A stretch of DNA of 64,000 nt from NCBI RefSeq assembly GCF_001421535.1, contig NZ_LMKN01000011.1, positions 31,015 to 95,014 of the forward strand. Reading direction: 5' to 3'. This DNA comes from Sphingomonas sp. Leaf20. GTDB lineage: Bacteria > Pseudomonadota > Alphaproteobacteria > Sphingomonadales > Sphingomonadaceae. Below, one piece after another: positions 28,575 through 36,866 of this stretch (position 1 is the stretch's first letter; every line of letters starts with the position of its first letter). A program made the translations under genes and the position numbers. Below the pieces are notes generated by a model. The model worked only from the letters and a program-made list of their open reading frames with translations. It made no database searches and was not told the DNA's origin.

Positions 28575-28853
28575 GTGATGATAGCAACGATAATCACGTT
28601 CGGAATGACCCTGATCGCATCCTTCCAGGTACAGGATACGTCAAAGGCGAATTCATCGTTTCAACAGGCAGCACCTGCCGTGCCCGATAGCAAAACGCCT
28701 GTATTTCCATATCCTGTGTACGTGGTGCCCGTTCAACAGCGGGACGGCCGTACGCCTAAGCAGCGTTGCTGGGATAATGAATCGGCTAGGATCGGGGAAA
28801 CCCTCAGCGACCTAGATCGGCGTGCGATCGATCTGAAATGCAGCCAGCGCTAG
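28575..28853 (+). CDS. small secreted hypothetical protein between two matching hairpins
   Basis: A 92-aa protein with an N-terminal hydrophobic segment (MIATIITFGMTLIASFQ) that looks like a signal peptide. A Ser/Ala/Pro-rich stretch and a charged C-terminal part with two cysteines (RCWDNESARIG to LKCSQR) follow. GGGGAGATGCGGTG precedes the ATG. I do not recognise a family. It sits just downstream of the IS1182 element and is flanked by twin GATGCAAAA hairpins, the second placed like a terminator. Confidence 0.55.
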   Translation: MMIATIITFGMTLIASFQVQDTSKANSSFQQAAPAVPDSKTPVFPYPVYVVPVQQRDGRTPKQRCWDNESARIGETLSDLDRRAIDLKCSQR

Positions 28854-28863
28854 CCATCAAACT

Positions 28864-28891
28864 TGATGCAAAACTTTTAATTTTTGCATCA
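28864..28891. repeat. perfect hairpin TGATGCAAAA / TTTTGCATCA
   Basis: Ten-base perfect arms, 8-base loop (cttttaat), 11 bp after the stop of the small gene. It could act as a terminator or mRNA-end stabiliser; it matches the hairpin at 28461 in the core. Confidence 0.7.
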
Positions 28892-29040
28892 GGAGTGACC
28901 GGGATAGAAAGATCGCCCTGAACGAATGGCGGCTTTCGAAAGCGCCCATTTGTAACCCGAGTGTCCGGCATTGGGTCGGTTTCGGACGTGGGCGAACGGA
29001 TGATCCATTTTAATCGGGCTGGACATGACGACCTGCCTGA

Positions 29041-29117
29041 CTGGGGTATCGCTGGGGTTCCTCGTGCCATAGGCTGCGCATAAACTGCCGTTATCTGCGG
29101 GGTTCTATCGGCGGCGG
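29041..29117 (+). repeat. GGGGTATCGC repeat family, copy 1 (partial)
   Basis: CTGGGGTATCGCTGGGGTTC then CGTGCCATAGGCTGCGCAT. It aligns with 32384 onward and, more loosely, with 31590 onward. The G/C-rich hairpin end is blurred in this copy. The rest of 28892-29357 holds no gene I can support. Confidence 0.6.
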
Positions 29118-29357
29118 CGCAGGGGTTTTCCGCTGCACGAATGTAAAACGTCGAGAAGAGAACGACCGGGTCGATCATCTCGGGATGTTTTTATGTCCGC
29201 AAAATCGTGCCTGCTACGGTTTGGCGCATACTAACGCGGCGATCTGCACGTGCGTTGCGCTAAAGTCCGCCGAGTCCAGGTGCATCCCGGGCGGCTGCAC
29301 TGGTGTCTGCGATCACCGCGGGGTCTATTTAGTGACGGGCTTCGAAATCCAAACGAT

Positions 29358-29609
29358 CTATTGCTGAAGCTTTAATGTTGCAGGTGCCGCAGTCGTATAT
29401 ATCATTAGTGTGAATAGGTTTAGCCGGTTCGCGTCAGTTACTGTCATTGACCATTCATCGCCATTCCAAAACGGCTCTTTCTGCTCGCATAGAAGCGCAG
29501 CAGCATATTTTAGCGCAAAGCGTCGGGCATCATCGAGCGATGCAAGGTTCTCACCCACGCAGGGGATCCGTGGGTTAGCGTCGGCAATTTCGAAAAAGTA
29601 AATCGACAT
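29358..29609 (-). CDS. DUF6894 family protein
   Basis: An 83-aa cytosolic protein of a family common in Sphingomonas and Rhizobiales (pattern YFFEI.D, AR.FALKYAAALL, FWNGDEWSMTVTDA). Function unknown. Its ribosome site GGGAG is inside a 6-bp hairpin (29615-29634), so translation may be limited by RNA folding. Confidence 0.75.
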   Translation of the reverse strand: MSIYFFEIADANPRIPCVGENLASLDDARRFALKYAAALLCEQKEPFWNGDEWSMTVTDANRLNLFTLMIYTTAAPATLKLQQ

Positions 29610-29614
29610 TTCAA

Positions 29615-29634
29615 CTCCCGAAATAAAGCGGGAG
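29615..29634 (-). promoter_or_regulatory. hairpin covering the ribosome site of the DUF6894 gene
   Basis: CTCCCG-aaataaag-CGGGAG. On the minus strand the GGGAG that should serve as ribosome site is one arm, 6 bases before the ATG. Confidence 0.5.
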
Positions 29635-30137
29635 CACTAAGTCTCTCAGTCGCTTTCCAAAGCGATGATCGAGTAGCGAACGCCTAGCCGTTTTGGTTCC
29701 GTCGAATCCTCCAAGGAACGTATCAGTAACGTACGTCGGCACTTGTAGTGCACTAGAAAGGGGGCGCTTTCCGTTGGCTTGAGCTGGTCGCGGCGGAGTG
29801 TGCCTCCGCAGCAGTCAAGGGAGGCATCGAAACTACGATTGTGCGTTCAGAGTAAGCCCCGTTTAATCAGGACGAGCGACGTTCCCACTCCGACTATTAA
29901 TAGCCCATGACCGTCTTGATCTACATTTGTCCCATGATGTAATAAATTACAAAATGCATAAATCGGCTATATCTCGGTTTGATATTGAAAATAAGGGTAT
30001 ATCAAGGCGCGACTCAAAAGAGGGAGTCATGGTATCGCTAGTTTTATGCAGGATAAACCTGCATCAGAAGTATTATGTCGAGTGGCGCGATAAGGGCTGA
30101 TTCATGCCACTTTCCTTGTCTAGCAACGGAGATGGTC
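29635..30137. other. AT-richer intergenic stretch with hairpins
   Basis: No gene supported. It contains a G/C hairpin remnant (CGGCGGAGTGTGCCTCCGC, near 29791), a GACTC...GAGTC inverted repeat near 30011-30028, and the hairpin ATGCAGG-ataaa-CCTGCAT at 30046-30064, 74 bp before the haloperoxidase start. Confidence 0.5.
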
Positions 30138-31529
30138 ATGAACTTGGTCCTATATTGGAACAACGTACTCTTGGAATGTTCGCGTCGCGATTTCACGCGG
30201 GGCTTTAACAATTCCCAGCAGCCGGGCCCGATTCGAACGTCTCGCGCGATGGCGATCGTGCACATCGCCATCCATGATGCTGTAGCCTTCGAGACCAATC
30301 GGGCTGCCGCCGCCTATCTGAACAAGAAGAGCGTCGTGCACGTGATCGGTGCGCCGCCAGCAGGCAGCGTCCTTGCTGATACGGTTGCGGGTGCTGCGGT
30401 GACGGCGTTGAAGGCAATGTACCCGCGGTATGGTTCGTTCATCAACGACGCACATAGCGGCGCATCTAATGCGGCCTTCGATTATGGCGCCACGATCGCC
30501 GGAGCGATCCTGGACATGCGCGCTGCCGATGGATCGACCGTGATGGTCACCGCGCCTCAAAACGAAACGCTCGCCTACGGACAGCACCGCGCTGATCCGT
30601 TCGCTCCAAACCAACCAAGGCTGGGTCTTGTGTGGGGAGACGTGACGCGTTTCACCGGACCAGATCACCACGCGCTTGCGCCGTACCCGGGCCAAGGCAG
30701 CATGCCGTTAGTTGATGATCCGGCGTATCGCGAGGATTATGAAGAGGTCGTGCGCTACGGCGCGGCCGATCGGCGCGATAGAACTGCCGAGCAGGAGCGG
30801 GTTGGCGTCTACTGGGGCTATGACGGAGTGATGAATTTGGGCGTTCCCCCGCGGATGTACAATCAAATCGCGCGCGTCGTTGTGGCGGACAAGGCGCTAA
30901 GCGTCGCCAAATCGGCGGAACTGTTTGCGCAACTTAACGTCGCAATGGCGGATGCGGGTATCGATGCGTGGCATTGGAAGTATCACTACGATCTGTGGCG
31001 GCCCGTGGTAGGCATCCGGGCCGAAAACTCGCCGGACGGCGATCCGTTTTGGGCGCCGCTCGGCGCACCGCAGACCAATGCGTCGCCAGGGCGCTATACA
31101 CTTACGCCTCCATTCCCCGCCTATCCATCGGGACACGCCACTTTTGGCGCGGCGCTGTTCCAGACGCTTCGGCTGGCTCTTGGCACAGCCCCCGATCCAA
31201 TCACACTCGCCGATGTTCTGCTTGAGGAAGATGGCCCCGGCGATACGATTAACAACGAAGTCTTCACCTTCGTGTCGGATGAACTCGACGGCATATCGAT
31301 CGATCCCAACGGATCGGTTCGTCAGCACAGCCCGGTGACGTATCCTAACTACGCCAGAGCAATCTGGGAAAACTCCGTCAGCCGCATCTACCTTGGCGTT
31401 CACTGGCGATTTGATGGGATCCCTCGCACCCCCGCTCAAAATGTCGGCGGCGTGCCGCTAGGTTTAAAGATTGCCGAGGAAGCACACGCCCTTTTCAATT
31501 CCTCCCCGTCGCTCGGGGGATCTGTCTAA
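30138..31529 (+). CDS. vanadium-dependent haloperoxidase / PAP2-superfamily protein
   Basis: A 463-aa protein with the full vanadate/phosphate pocket: Lys281 and Arg288 in KYHYDLWRP, Ser331-Gly-His333 in YPSGHATFG, Arg416 and His422 in SRIYLGVHWRF. It would oxidise halide with H2O2, or act as an acid phosphatase; the two cannot be told apart by eye, though length and the WRP context favour haloperoxidase. The start is placed at 30138 (ACGGAG 6 bases before); no signal peptide is seen. It stands alone in the gene-poor stretch after the IS. Confidence 0.85.
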   Translation: MNLVLYWNNVLLECSRRDFTRGFNNSQQPGPIRTSRAMAIVHIAIHDAVAFETNRAAAAYLNKKSVVHVIGAPPAGSVLADTVAGAAVTALKAMYPRYGSFINDAHSGASNAAFDYGATIAGAILDMRAADGSTVMVTAPQNETLAYGQHRADPFAPNQPRLGLVWGDVTRFTGPDHHALAPYPGQGSMPLVDDPAYREDYEEVVRYGAADRRDRTAEQERVGVYWGYDGVMNLGVPPRMYNQIARVVVADKALSVAKSAELFAQLNVAMADAGIDAWHWKYHYDLWRPVVGIRAENSPDGDPFWAPLGAPQTNASPGRYTLTPPFPAYPSGHATFGAALFQTLRLALGTAPDPITLADVLLEEDGPGDTINNEVFTFVSDELDGISIDPNGSVRQHSPVTYPNYARAIWENSVSRIYLGVHWRFDGIPRTPAQNVGGVPLGLKIAEEAHALFNSSPSLGGSV

Positions 31530-31589
31530 TAACGAAAGGCGGGGCAGCTGCGCGTACGCTTTAAACACCAACTAATCTGATTGGCAGCG

Positions 31590-31672
31590 CTGGGGTATAT
31601 CGTGTCATAGGTTGCCTACAAACTGCGGCCCCGGAGGGGTTCGCTCGGCTGCGGCGGAGGGTCTCGCCGCAG
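31590..31672 (+). repeat. GGGGTATCGC repeat family, copy 2
   Basis: CTGGGGTATATCGTGTCATAGGTTGCC..., then the terminal hairpin CTGCGGCGGAGGGTCTCGCCGCAG. A deletion relative to copies 1 and 3 lies near its start. It sits in the gap between the haloperoxidase and the convergent lipoprotein gene. Confidence 0.65.
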
Positions 31673-31749
31673 CAACGAAGGCCGAGAATGTCCGGTAAAT
31701 AGACTGCCGACTATCCATTCTCTAGAACAGATCGGGGGTGCGGTGAAGA

Positions 31750-32220
31750 TCAGTTGCGCCTCTTTCGGCAGCCGACGAGATCGAACAACTGCCTATTGAG
31801 AAAAGCCGTGTCTCGTGAGCCCCCCGAGTCCGGGAAAAGCATATGCGCTGGCGCAGCTTCGCCTCGGTTCGGAACATGGTCAATCAGTTTATAGGTCGCG
31901 TCGGTTCCTATATACTGCCTGTTCCCGTACGGCCGGGGCCCGCCATCCGGGCTCGGCGGCCGCCAACTCTGGACGGTGACATCTTCGGTAGAGGCAAGGT
32001 TTTGGAGCGCGTTCGAGCCGCCGTTCCAGGGCAGCCACCAAAAGGTCTTCCCCGACCCTGCATAGTGAACAGCTAACGCAATACGGCTCGGCCAATCGAG
32101 ACCACTGTCGATTGGACGGAAGTAAGCCGTCACCCCTGGGTTATGGCGTTGAGCGTACTGCGCCTGCTCAACCGGACAGGATGCTACTGTAACTGCCGCA
32201 AATTCCAACAGGCCGATCAT
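31750..32220 (-). CDS. predicted lipoprotein of unknown function
   Basis: A 156-aa protein. MIGLLEFAAVTVASC ends in a lipobox-like VASC, so lipidation at the cysteine is likely. The mature part is rich in Trp, Gly and Pro (FWWLPWNGGSN; SWRPPSPDGGPRPYG). The ATG at 32218-32220 is chosen because it begins the signal; the frame stays open upstream. GGAGG is 12 bases before it, rather far. No family recognised. Confidence 0.6.
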   Translation of the reverse strand: MIGLLEFAAVTVASCPVEQAQYAQRHNPGVTAYFRPIDSGLDWPSRIALAVHYAGSGKTFWWLPWNGGSNALQNLASTEDVTVQSWRPPSPDGGPRPYGNRQYIGTDATYKLIDHVPNRGEAAPAHMLFPDSGGSRDTAFLNRQLFDLVGCRKRRN

Positions 32221-32383
32221 AGTGACGGACGCCTCCGTTCGTGTGACCCCCTTGTAGCCTTGCGACGAACGTCGGCAATCATGATTGCTAAAGTGAAATT
32301 GCGACGAGGTGATCTGCGTGAAAGCTAACAAGCGCGCAGACAAGATCCGTTCTCGATCAGATCCGTCATGGCGTGCTGCGTGG

Positions 32384-32482
32384 CTGGGGTATCGCCGGGG
32401 TACATCGTGCCATAGGTTGCTCACATCCCGCAGTTATCCGTGCGGTTTGATTGGTTGCGGCGGAGGGCATCTCCGCCGCTGC
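32384..32482 (+). repeat. GGGGTATCGC repeat family, copy 3 (most complete)
   Basis: CTGGGGTATCGCCGGGGTAC, CGTGCCATAGGTTGC, CCGCAGTTATCCGTGCGG, then the hairpin GCGGCGGAGGGCATCTCCGCCGC. Its first 60 bases match copy 1 closely. It ends just before the stop of the small gene at 32488. Confidence 0.65.
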
Positions 32483-32487
32483 CCTGA

Positions 32488-32655
32488 CTATTTAATGCTC
32501 TGCCCTGGTTTACGACTGCGTTCCCCAAGCGCGGCGTAGATGGCGGCCTGATCCAGATGAGCTCGGCGCTTTTCTATCGTATCCGCCCGTGCGGCAGCTT
32601 CCAGTTCATCTGACGCCAACTTCTCGAAATCCGGTTCGGGTTCGATGTATGCCAC
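32488..32655 (-). CDS. 55-aa small hypothetical protein
   Basis: Reads (GTG start) AYIEPEPDFEKLASDEL and on to RAHLDQAAIYAALGE, ending GQSIK: acidic, helical, cytosolic. GAGG is 7-8 bases before the GTG. Similar short helical proteins with an ERRAHLDQA-type core are, to my recollection, frequent in sphingomonads, but no function is known. It is too short for ordinary length cut-offs. Confidence 0.6.
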   Translation of the reverse strand: MAYIEPEPDFEKLASDELEAAARADTIEKRRAHLDQAAIYAALGERSRKPGQSIK

Positions 32656-32792
32656 TCAGAAACCTCGCCATTCAACAAGCCCGGGCCGGTACGACAGGGA
32701 ACACCATGCGCAAATACTCAAACTAATGCGCTTCCAAAGATCGTCTCATATCGAGACAAACCGACGTGGTTCGTGCGGATAGTCGATGAGGT

Positions 32793-32960
32793 TTATTCGT
32801 CACCGTAGAGACGCGACGTGATGAAAGCATTCTGCCAGATAGCTCGTAGAACCGGACTCTGGCCCTCGTCATAAGGGCAGTGTTCCAGCCGTCCTTCTTT
32901 TTCCTTACCGGCTGCTAGCCCTTCGGTTTGGGCAGTAAGCGCCGTCGTCGTATCTGTCAT
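32793..32960 (-). CDS. Rmf/CrpP-like small protein
   Basis: A 55-aa protein with the pattern EGLAAGKEKEG...HCPYDEG...W.NAF..SR, which follows the ribosome modulation factor/CrpP family (G..A, then CPY, then W...F..R). E. coli Rmf (55 aa) dimerises 70S ribosomes in stationary phase. The frame is clean from ATG to TAA, but I see no strong ribosome site. The family call rests on the CPY and W..F spacing and should be tested by profile search. Confidence 0.6.
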   Translation of the reverse strand: MTDTTTALTAQTEGLAAGKEKEGRLEHCPYDEGQSPVLRAIWQNAFITSRLYGDE

Positions 32961-33712
32961 GATGGCGGAAAATTACTCAATCGGGGGGAGCGGTCATCCC
33001 GTTTCTACAGACGTCCTGTTAGATCCAACTTATTACCAATAAGCCAACTAAGCTATGACGTCGGTGGCTCAATCCTAAGGTGTCTGCCACGGGAGGACGG
33101 GGTACGCTCGCGGTAAACGGCGCGAATAATCGTGGCTGCGGCGGAGGACGCCTTCGCCGCAGTCGCGCGTCCGCTATTGGTGGAAAGCGGAACGGCCGCT
33201 TACGGGCGGGCAATCACGCTAAGCCGCCGTTTGTTCAGGTGATAGGGAAGCGGCCTCTTCCGCCCGCATGTGGTGGAAGGCTGCCTGTCCGCTTTCGGGC
33301 GCCCGTCTGCCCGCATCGCCGGCGCGCTCACAGATCTGAAATGGGCGGATTGCGTCACCCGCATGCGCGTGCCGCACAGACTGGCAACAAGCTCGACGTA
33401 CGTTCCGTCCGGAATGTCGCGAACGATTGGGCTTTCGGTGGCTTTCACACGCCTCTGATTAAAGGCAAAAGGTGAAAGCATCCTATCCGAACGCGCTCGA
33501 GGACACAGGTGGGTCTGCGTAAAACGCCCCTAGATGGAGCGGTCAAAGTTGTAAGGCCCACCGCTCATCGTGGACGTGTTTCCACGGATGCTGGGGCGGG
33601 CACATTCGGCTGCGTTGCTTTGGCATTGCAGGATGAATTGTCGTGGAACGCCTGGTCAGTTGGTTCGCTAAGATCGACCCTTATACACCTACCGACGAAC
33701 TGAAAGTTCCGC
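32961..33712. other. 750-bp gene-free stretch built of repeats
   Basis: It contains the hairpin CTGCGGCGGAGGACGCCTTCGCCGCAG near 33136, the second 75-bp repeat copy (33179-33254) and a shorter relative (33272-33308). Frames here (for example minus 33200-33481) run through the repeats and are not called as genes. Confidence 0.55.
33179..33254 (+). repeat. 75-bp dispersed intergenic repeat, copy 2
   Basis: GGTGGAAAGCGGAACGGCCG..., aligning with 18028-18102. A third, truncated relative (GGTGGAAGGCTGCCTGTCCG) follows at 33272. Confidence 0.7.
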
Positions 33713-34792
33713 ATGCTCAACGGACTCAGCCTGCCAATTTTGCTCGCGATCTTTGCCGCTTGCGCGGGCGTAATCTGGATCGCCGGGGTGAAGCTCGCCG
33801 ACACGACGGACATCCTGTCCTCGCGCCTTCACCTAGGCAAGGCGCTTGGCGGCGTCATCGTCCTTGCGGTCGCCACCAACTTACCAGAGGTCGCGATCAC
33901 CGTCAGTGCGGCGCTGGCGGGCAACTTGGGCGTAGCGGTTGGCAACATACTGGGTGGTATCGCCATCCAGACTGTCGTTCTTGTAGCCATGGACATCGCC
34001 ATGAAGGAAAAGGTGCCTCTGACCTACCGCGCCGCCAGCCTCACGTTGGTCGTGGAGGCGGTGCTCGTCGTGGCAGTCTTGACCGTGTCGATCATGGCGA
34101 CACAGCTCCCCGGCACGCTCATCGCTGCACGCCTGACCCCCGGGGCGGTGTTGATCGCCATTTTATGGGTGGTTGGCGTGTGGCTTTCCAGCAAAGCCAG
34201 CAAGGGGTTGCCGTGGCACGATACGAGCGGCACCGCTCCCGATGGACAGGAGGAACCCAAGGGGCATTCGCAAGCGAAGAAAAACGATGCGTCTGCGCAG
34301 CAGGGAGAGAGCACGGTCCGCCTGGCAGCCATTTTCGGTGGGGCTGCACTCGCGACCCTCGCAGCCGGTGTGCTGCTGGAGCGGAGTGGCGATGCAATTG
34401 CCCAACACATCGGGCTCAGTGGGGTCCTGTTCGGTGCAACGGTTCTCGCAGCCGCCACGTCGCTGCCCGAGCTTTCGACCGGCATCACCTCGGTGCGCAT
34501 GAAGGACTATCAGCTCGCCGTTAGCGACATCTTTGGAGGAAACGCCTTCCTACCGGTGCTCTTCCTCCTTGCCGTCGTCATCTCCGGCAAGGCGGTGCTT
34601 CCTGATGCCCAGGCAAGTGACATCTACCTTGCAGGCCTTGGGGTGCTGCTGACCAGTGTCTACGCGGCAGGCCTCATTTTCCGCCCCAAGCGGCAGGTCT
34701 GGCGGATGGGGATCGACTCCTTCACCGTGCTCATCCTTTATGCTCTCGGTGTGGGCGGCCTGTTGGCCATATCTAACATTCACGGCGGTTAG
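33713..34792 (+). CDS. Na+/Ca2+ antiporter-family protein (CaCA)
   Basis: A 359-aa membrane protein with the two inverted alpha-repeats of cation/Ca2+ exchangers. The first is GGVIVLAVATNLPEVAITVSAAL...GNILGG (about residues 46-82) and the second GATVLAAATSLPELSTGITS...SDIFGGN (about 243-280). The repeats are joined by a charged cytosolic loop (EEPKGHSQAKKNDAS). It should exchange Ca2+ (or another cation) for Na+ or H+. It has no operon partners. Confidence 0.88.
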   Translation: MLNGLSLPILLAIFAACAGVIWIAGVKLADTTDILSSRLHLGKALGGVIVLAVATNLPEVAITVSAALAGNLGVAVGNILGGIAIQTVVLVAMDIAMKEKVPLTYRAASLTLVVEAVLVVAVLTVSIMATQLPGTLIAARLTPGAVLIAILWVVGVWLSSKASKGLPWHDTSGTAPDGQEEPKGHSQAKKNDASAQQGESTVRLAAIFGGAALATLAAGVLLERSGDAIAQHIGLSGVLFGATVLAAATSLPELSTGITSVRMKDYQLAVSDIFGGNAFLPVLFLLAVVISGKAVLPDAQASDIYLAGLGVLLTSVYAAGLIFRPKRQVWRMGIDSFTVLILYALGVGGLLAISNIHGG

Positions 34793-34909
34793 GTCACTAT
34801 GGATGCGACTGCGGAAGTCAGCTTGACCGGTAGGTGTTGTGTCATCGCCCAACAGCCAGAATCCGAGTCGTCGGTTCCGTGCGTGGGCCGTCCTTTCAGC
34901 AAAAAAGAA

Positions 34910-34949
34910 CTAGGGGTCAAACCTATGCGCTCCGAACACTACCCCTTAG
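34910..34949. promoter_or_regulatory. inverted repeat CTAGGGGT ... ACCCCTTAG before the 34959 gene
   Basis: Near-perfect arms 23 bases apart, immediately before the ribosome site of the next gene. It could be an operator or a leader hairpin. Confidence 0.35.
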
Positions 34950-34958
34950 GAAGCAGCG

Positions 34959-35375
34959 ATGGATGAGTTTGCGCGCATGATGAGTATGGAAGGGGTGCGT
35001 CCTCTTGATTCCTCCGGGAACAAATTTCGTCGTGTCGTCAAACGGCCGTCTCCAGTTCCCAATCAACCCTCAGGACCCTCCCTGGAATTGGAGCCGTGCG
35101 GCCATGCATGGGTTGCCGGAAAACGTGCGCGCACAGCGCTTGAGACAGCTCTGGAGCGCCTTGCCAGCGAGATCCGCATTGGACGACGTGGCTGGGCAAC
35201 CGGTATTCTACAGGATGGCAGGACGGTTACATTGCCGGCTTCGTCAGGAGCGGCATCTTTGCTCGGCACCGCAGATCGTCAATCGTTGCGCCTTATGATT
35301 GTCGGGGGTGAGGGCTGGACCTTCGTCATGCATCCATTGATGGGGGTCGCGACGCTCGATGACGATCCTGCTTAG
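34959..35375 (+). CDS. 138-aa hypothetical protein
   Basis: A soluble protein without signal or membrane segment. The N terminus (FARMMSMEGVRPLDSSG) loosely recalls the leader of Smr-domain proteins, but the rest shows no Smr core. AGGA lies 8 bases before the ATG. Codon third positions are less GC-rich than in neighbours, so it may be acquired or not a gene. No function can be given. Confidence 0.45.
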   Translation: MDEFARMMSMEGVRPLDSSGNKFRRVVKRPSPVPNQPSGPSLELEPCGHAWVAGKRARTALETALERLASEIRIGRRGWATGILQDGRTVTLPASSGAASLLGTADRQSLRLMIVGGEGWTFVMHPLMGVATLDDDPA

Positions 35376-35586
35376 TCCGAATGATCGAGCGTCCGGACAC
35401 GGGACGCCGTGGAGCGGCCCGAACATCGAGAACCGGGTCGAGCTCCGAGCGGGCTCCGGGGGCGGCGGTATGGCACCGGGCAAGCAGGCGGGCCCGTAAG
35501 ATTACAGCGATGTAATGTTCGCAACAGGCGGCGGTCATCGTCCGGTTCCAAAGAGAGCATATGCTCGCAGGACAAGGACAAAGACC

Positions 35587-36801
35587 GTGATACTTAACCG
35601 TCGCATGACCGTACGCCCGGTGATCGCTGCCGTCGCTCTGGGAACCACGGCACTCGTCGGTGTCGCGGGCGGGGCGATTGCCGCGGATGACGGTCGCACC
35701 AGCATCGCCGAGCGGTTCACGGCACCCGGGCCCGCTGCTGTCGCGTCGACAGGGGTGCATGCCTCGCTATCAGATATGGTCGAAGCCGTTGGACCAAGCG
35801 TTGTTCAGATACAGGTCAAGCCCGCATCAACTCAAGAGCAGCAGTTCGAGCCGACGCAGTTCGGATCGGAGGAGAGCGAACTGGCTGATAGACTGGGTCA
35901 GCTGTTCGGCTTCGGCATGCAGGATCGCGGTGGGCAATCCGGGGCGCCACAACAGCAAGGCCCGCAGCGGGGATCGCTTGGCTCGGGGTTCATCGTCGAT
36001 GCATCCGGGATCGTCATCACGAACAACCATGTCGTCAACGGTGCCGACCGCGTTACCGTCCAGATGTCGGACGGCCGCGAATTCTCCGGCCGCGTCCTGG
36101 GTCGTGACCCCAAGATCGATGTCGCCGTGGTCAAGATCGACGGGCACGGTAAGTTCACCCCGATCAAATGGGGCGACAGCGACCATATCCGCGTCGGAGA
36201 CAGTGTGTTTGCCGTTGGCAGTCCGTTCGGCCTTGGAAACACCGTGACATCGGGCATCGTATCGGCCCGTGGGCGGGCAATCGGGGCGGGGCCTTACGAC
36301 GATTTTCTGCAGGTCGATGCCGCAATCAACAGCGGCAATTCGGGCGGTCCGCTGTTTGATAGTGCAGGTCGGGTCGTCGGGGTGAACACCGCGATCTTTT
36401 CTCCGACTGGCGGTAATGTTGGGATCGGGTTTGCGATACCGGCCGCCATGGCGCGGAAGGTCGCGCTTCAGATCGCGCAAACCGGCCATGTGTCGCGTGG
36501 CAGGATCGGTGTCTCGTTGCAGGATCTGACACCGGAGATTGCCAGCGCGATGGGCTCGAACGCCACCAACGGCGCGTTGATCGCCGAGGTTGAAGATGGC
36601 GGGGCAGCCGCGCTGTCCGGCCTGCAACGCGGCGACGTCGTTCGGCGCTTCGGATCCAGGCCGGTCGAGAACGGGCGCGACCTTGCCCGCGCCGTAGCGG
36701 AGGCTCGGATTGGTTCGATCGTTCCCACACAGGTGCTGCGTGACGGCCGCCAGGTTTCCCTGAACCTGCGCATCGCAAGCGAACCGATAGGCCAGTCTTG
36801 A
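35587..36801 (+). CDS. HtrA/DegS-type periplasmic serine protease with one PDZ domain
   Basis: About 404 aa. N-terminal signal or anchor (PVIAAVALGTTALVGVAGGAIA), then trypsin-like domain with His148 (TNNHVV), Asp178 (KIDVAVVKID) and Ser252 (NSGNSGGPLF), then one PDZ domain (from about GRIGVSLQDLTPE). DegP has two PDZ domains and DegS one, so this is DegS-like in layout. A Gln/Gly-rich loop precedes the catalytic domain. The start is the GTG at 35587 (AAGGA before it); ATG 35605 is the alternative. It lies 66 bp before a two-component pair, suggesting envelope-stress control. Confidence 0.9.
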   Translation: MILNRRMTVRPVIAAVALGTTALVGVAGGAIAADDGRTSIAERFTAPGPAAVASTGVHASLSDMVEAVGPSVVQIQVKPASTQEQQFEPTQFGSEESELADRLGQLFGFGMQDRGGQSGAPQQQGPQRGSLGSGFIVDASGIVITNNHVVNGADRVTVQMSDGREFSGRVLGRDPKIDVAVVKIDGHGKFTPIKWGDSDHIRVGDSVFAVGSPFGLGNTVTSGIVSARGRAIGAGPYDDFLQVDAAINSGNSGGPLFDSAGRVVGVNTAIFSPTGGNVGIGFAIPAAMARKVALQIAQTGHVSRGRIGVSLQDLTPEIASAMGSNATNGALIAEVEDGGAAALSGLQRGDVVRRFGSRPVENGRDLARAVAEARIGSIVPTQVLRDGRQVSLNLRIASEPIGQS

Positions 36802-36866
36802 GCCCATGGAACCGGGGGGCGATACACGCGTCCGCTCCTTGACACCTTGAATGGAACGGTCCGACC

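Noticed and set aside
33200..33481. 93-codon minus-strand frame
   Set aside because: It runs through the dispersed repeats, and its C-terminal part is repeat sequence.
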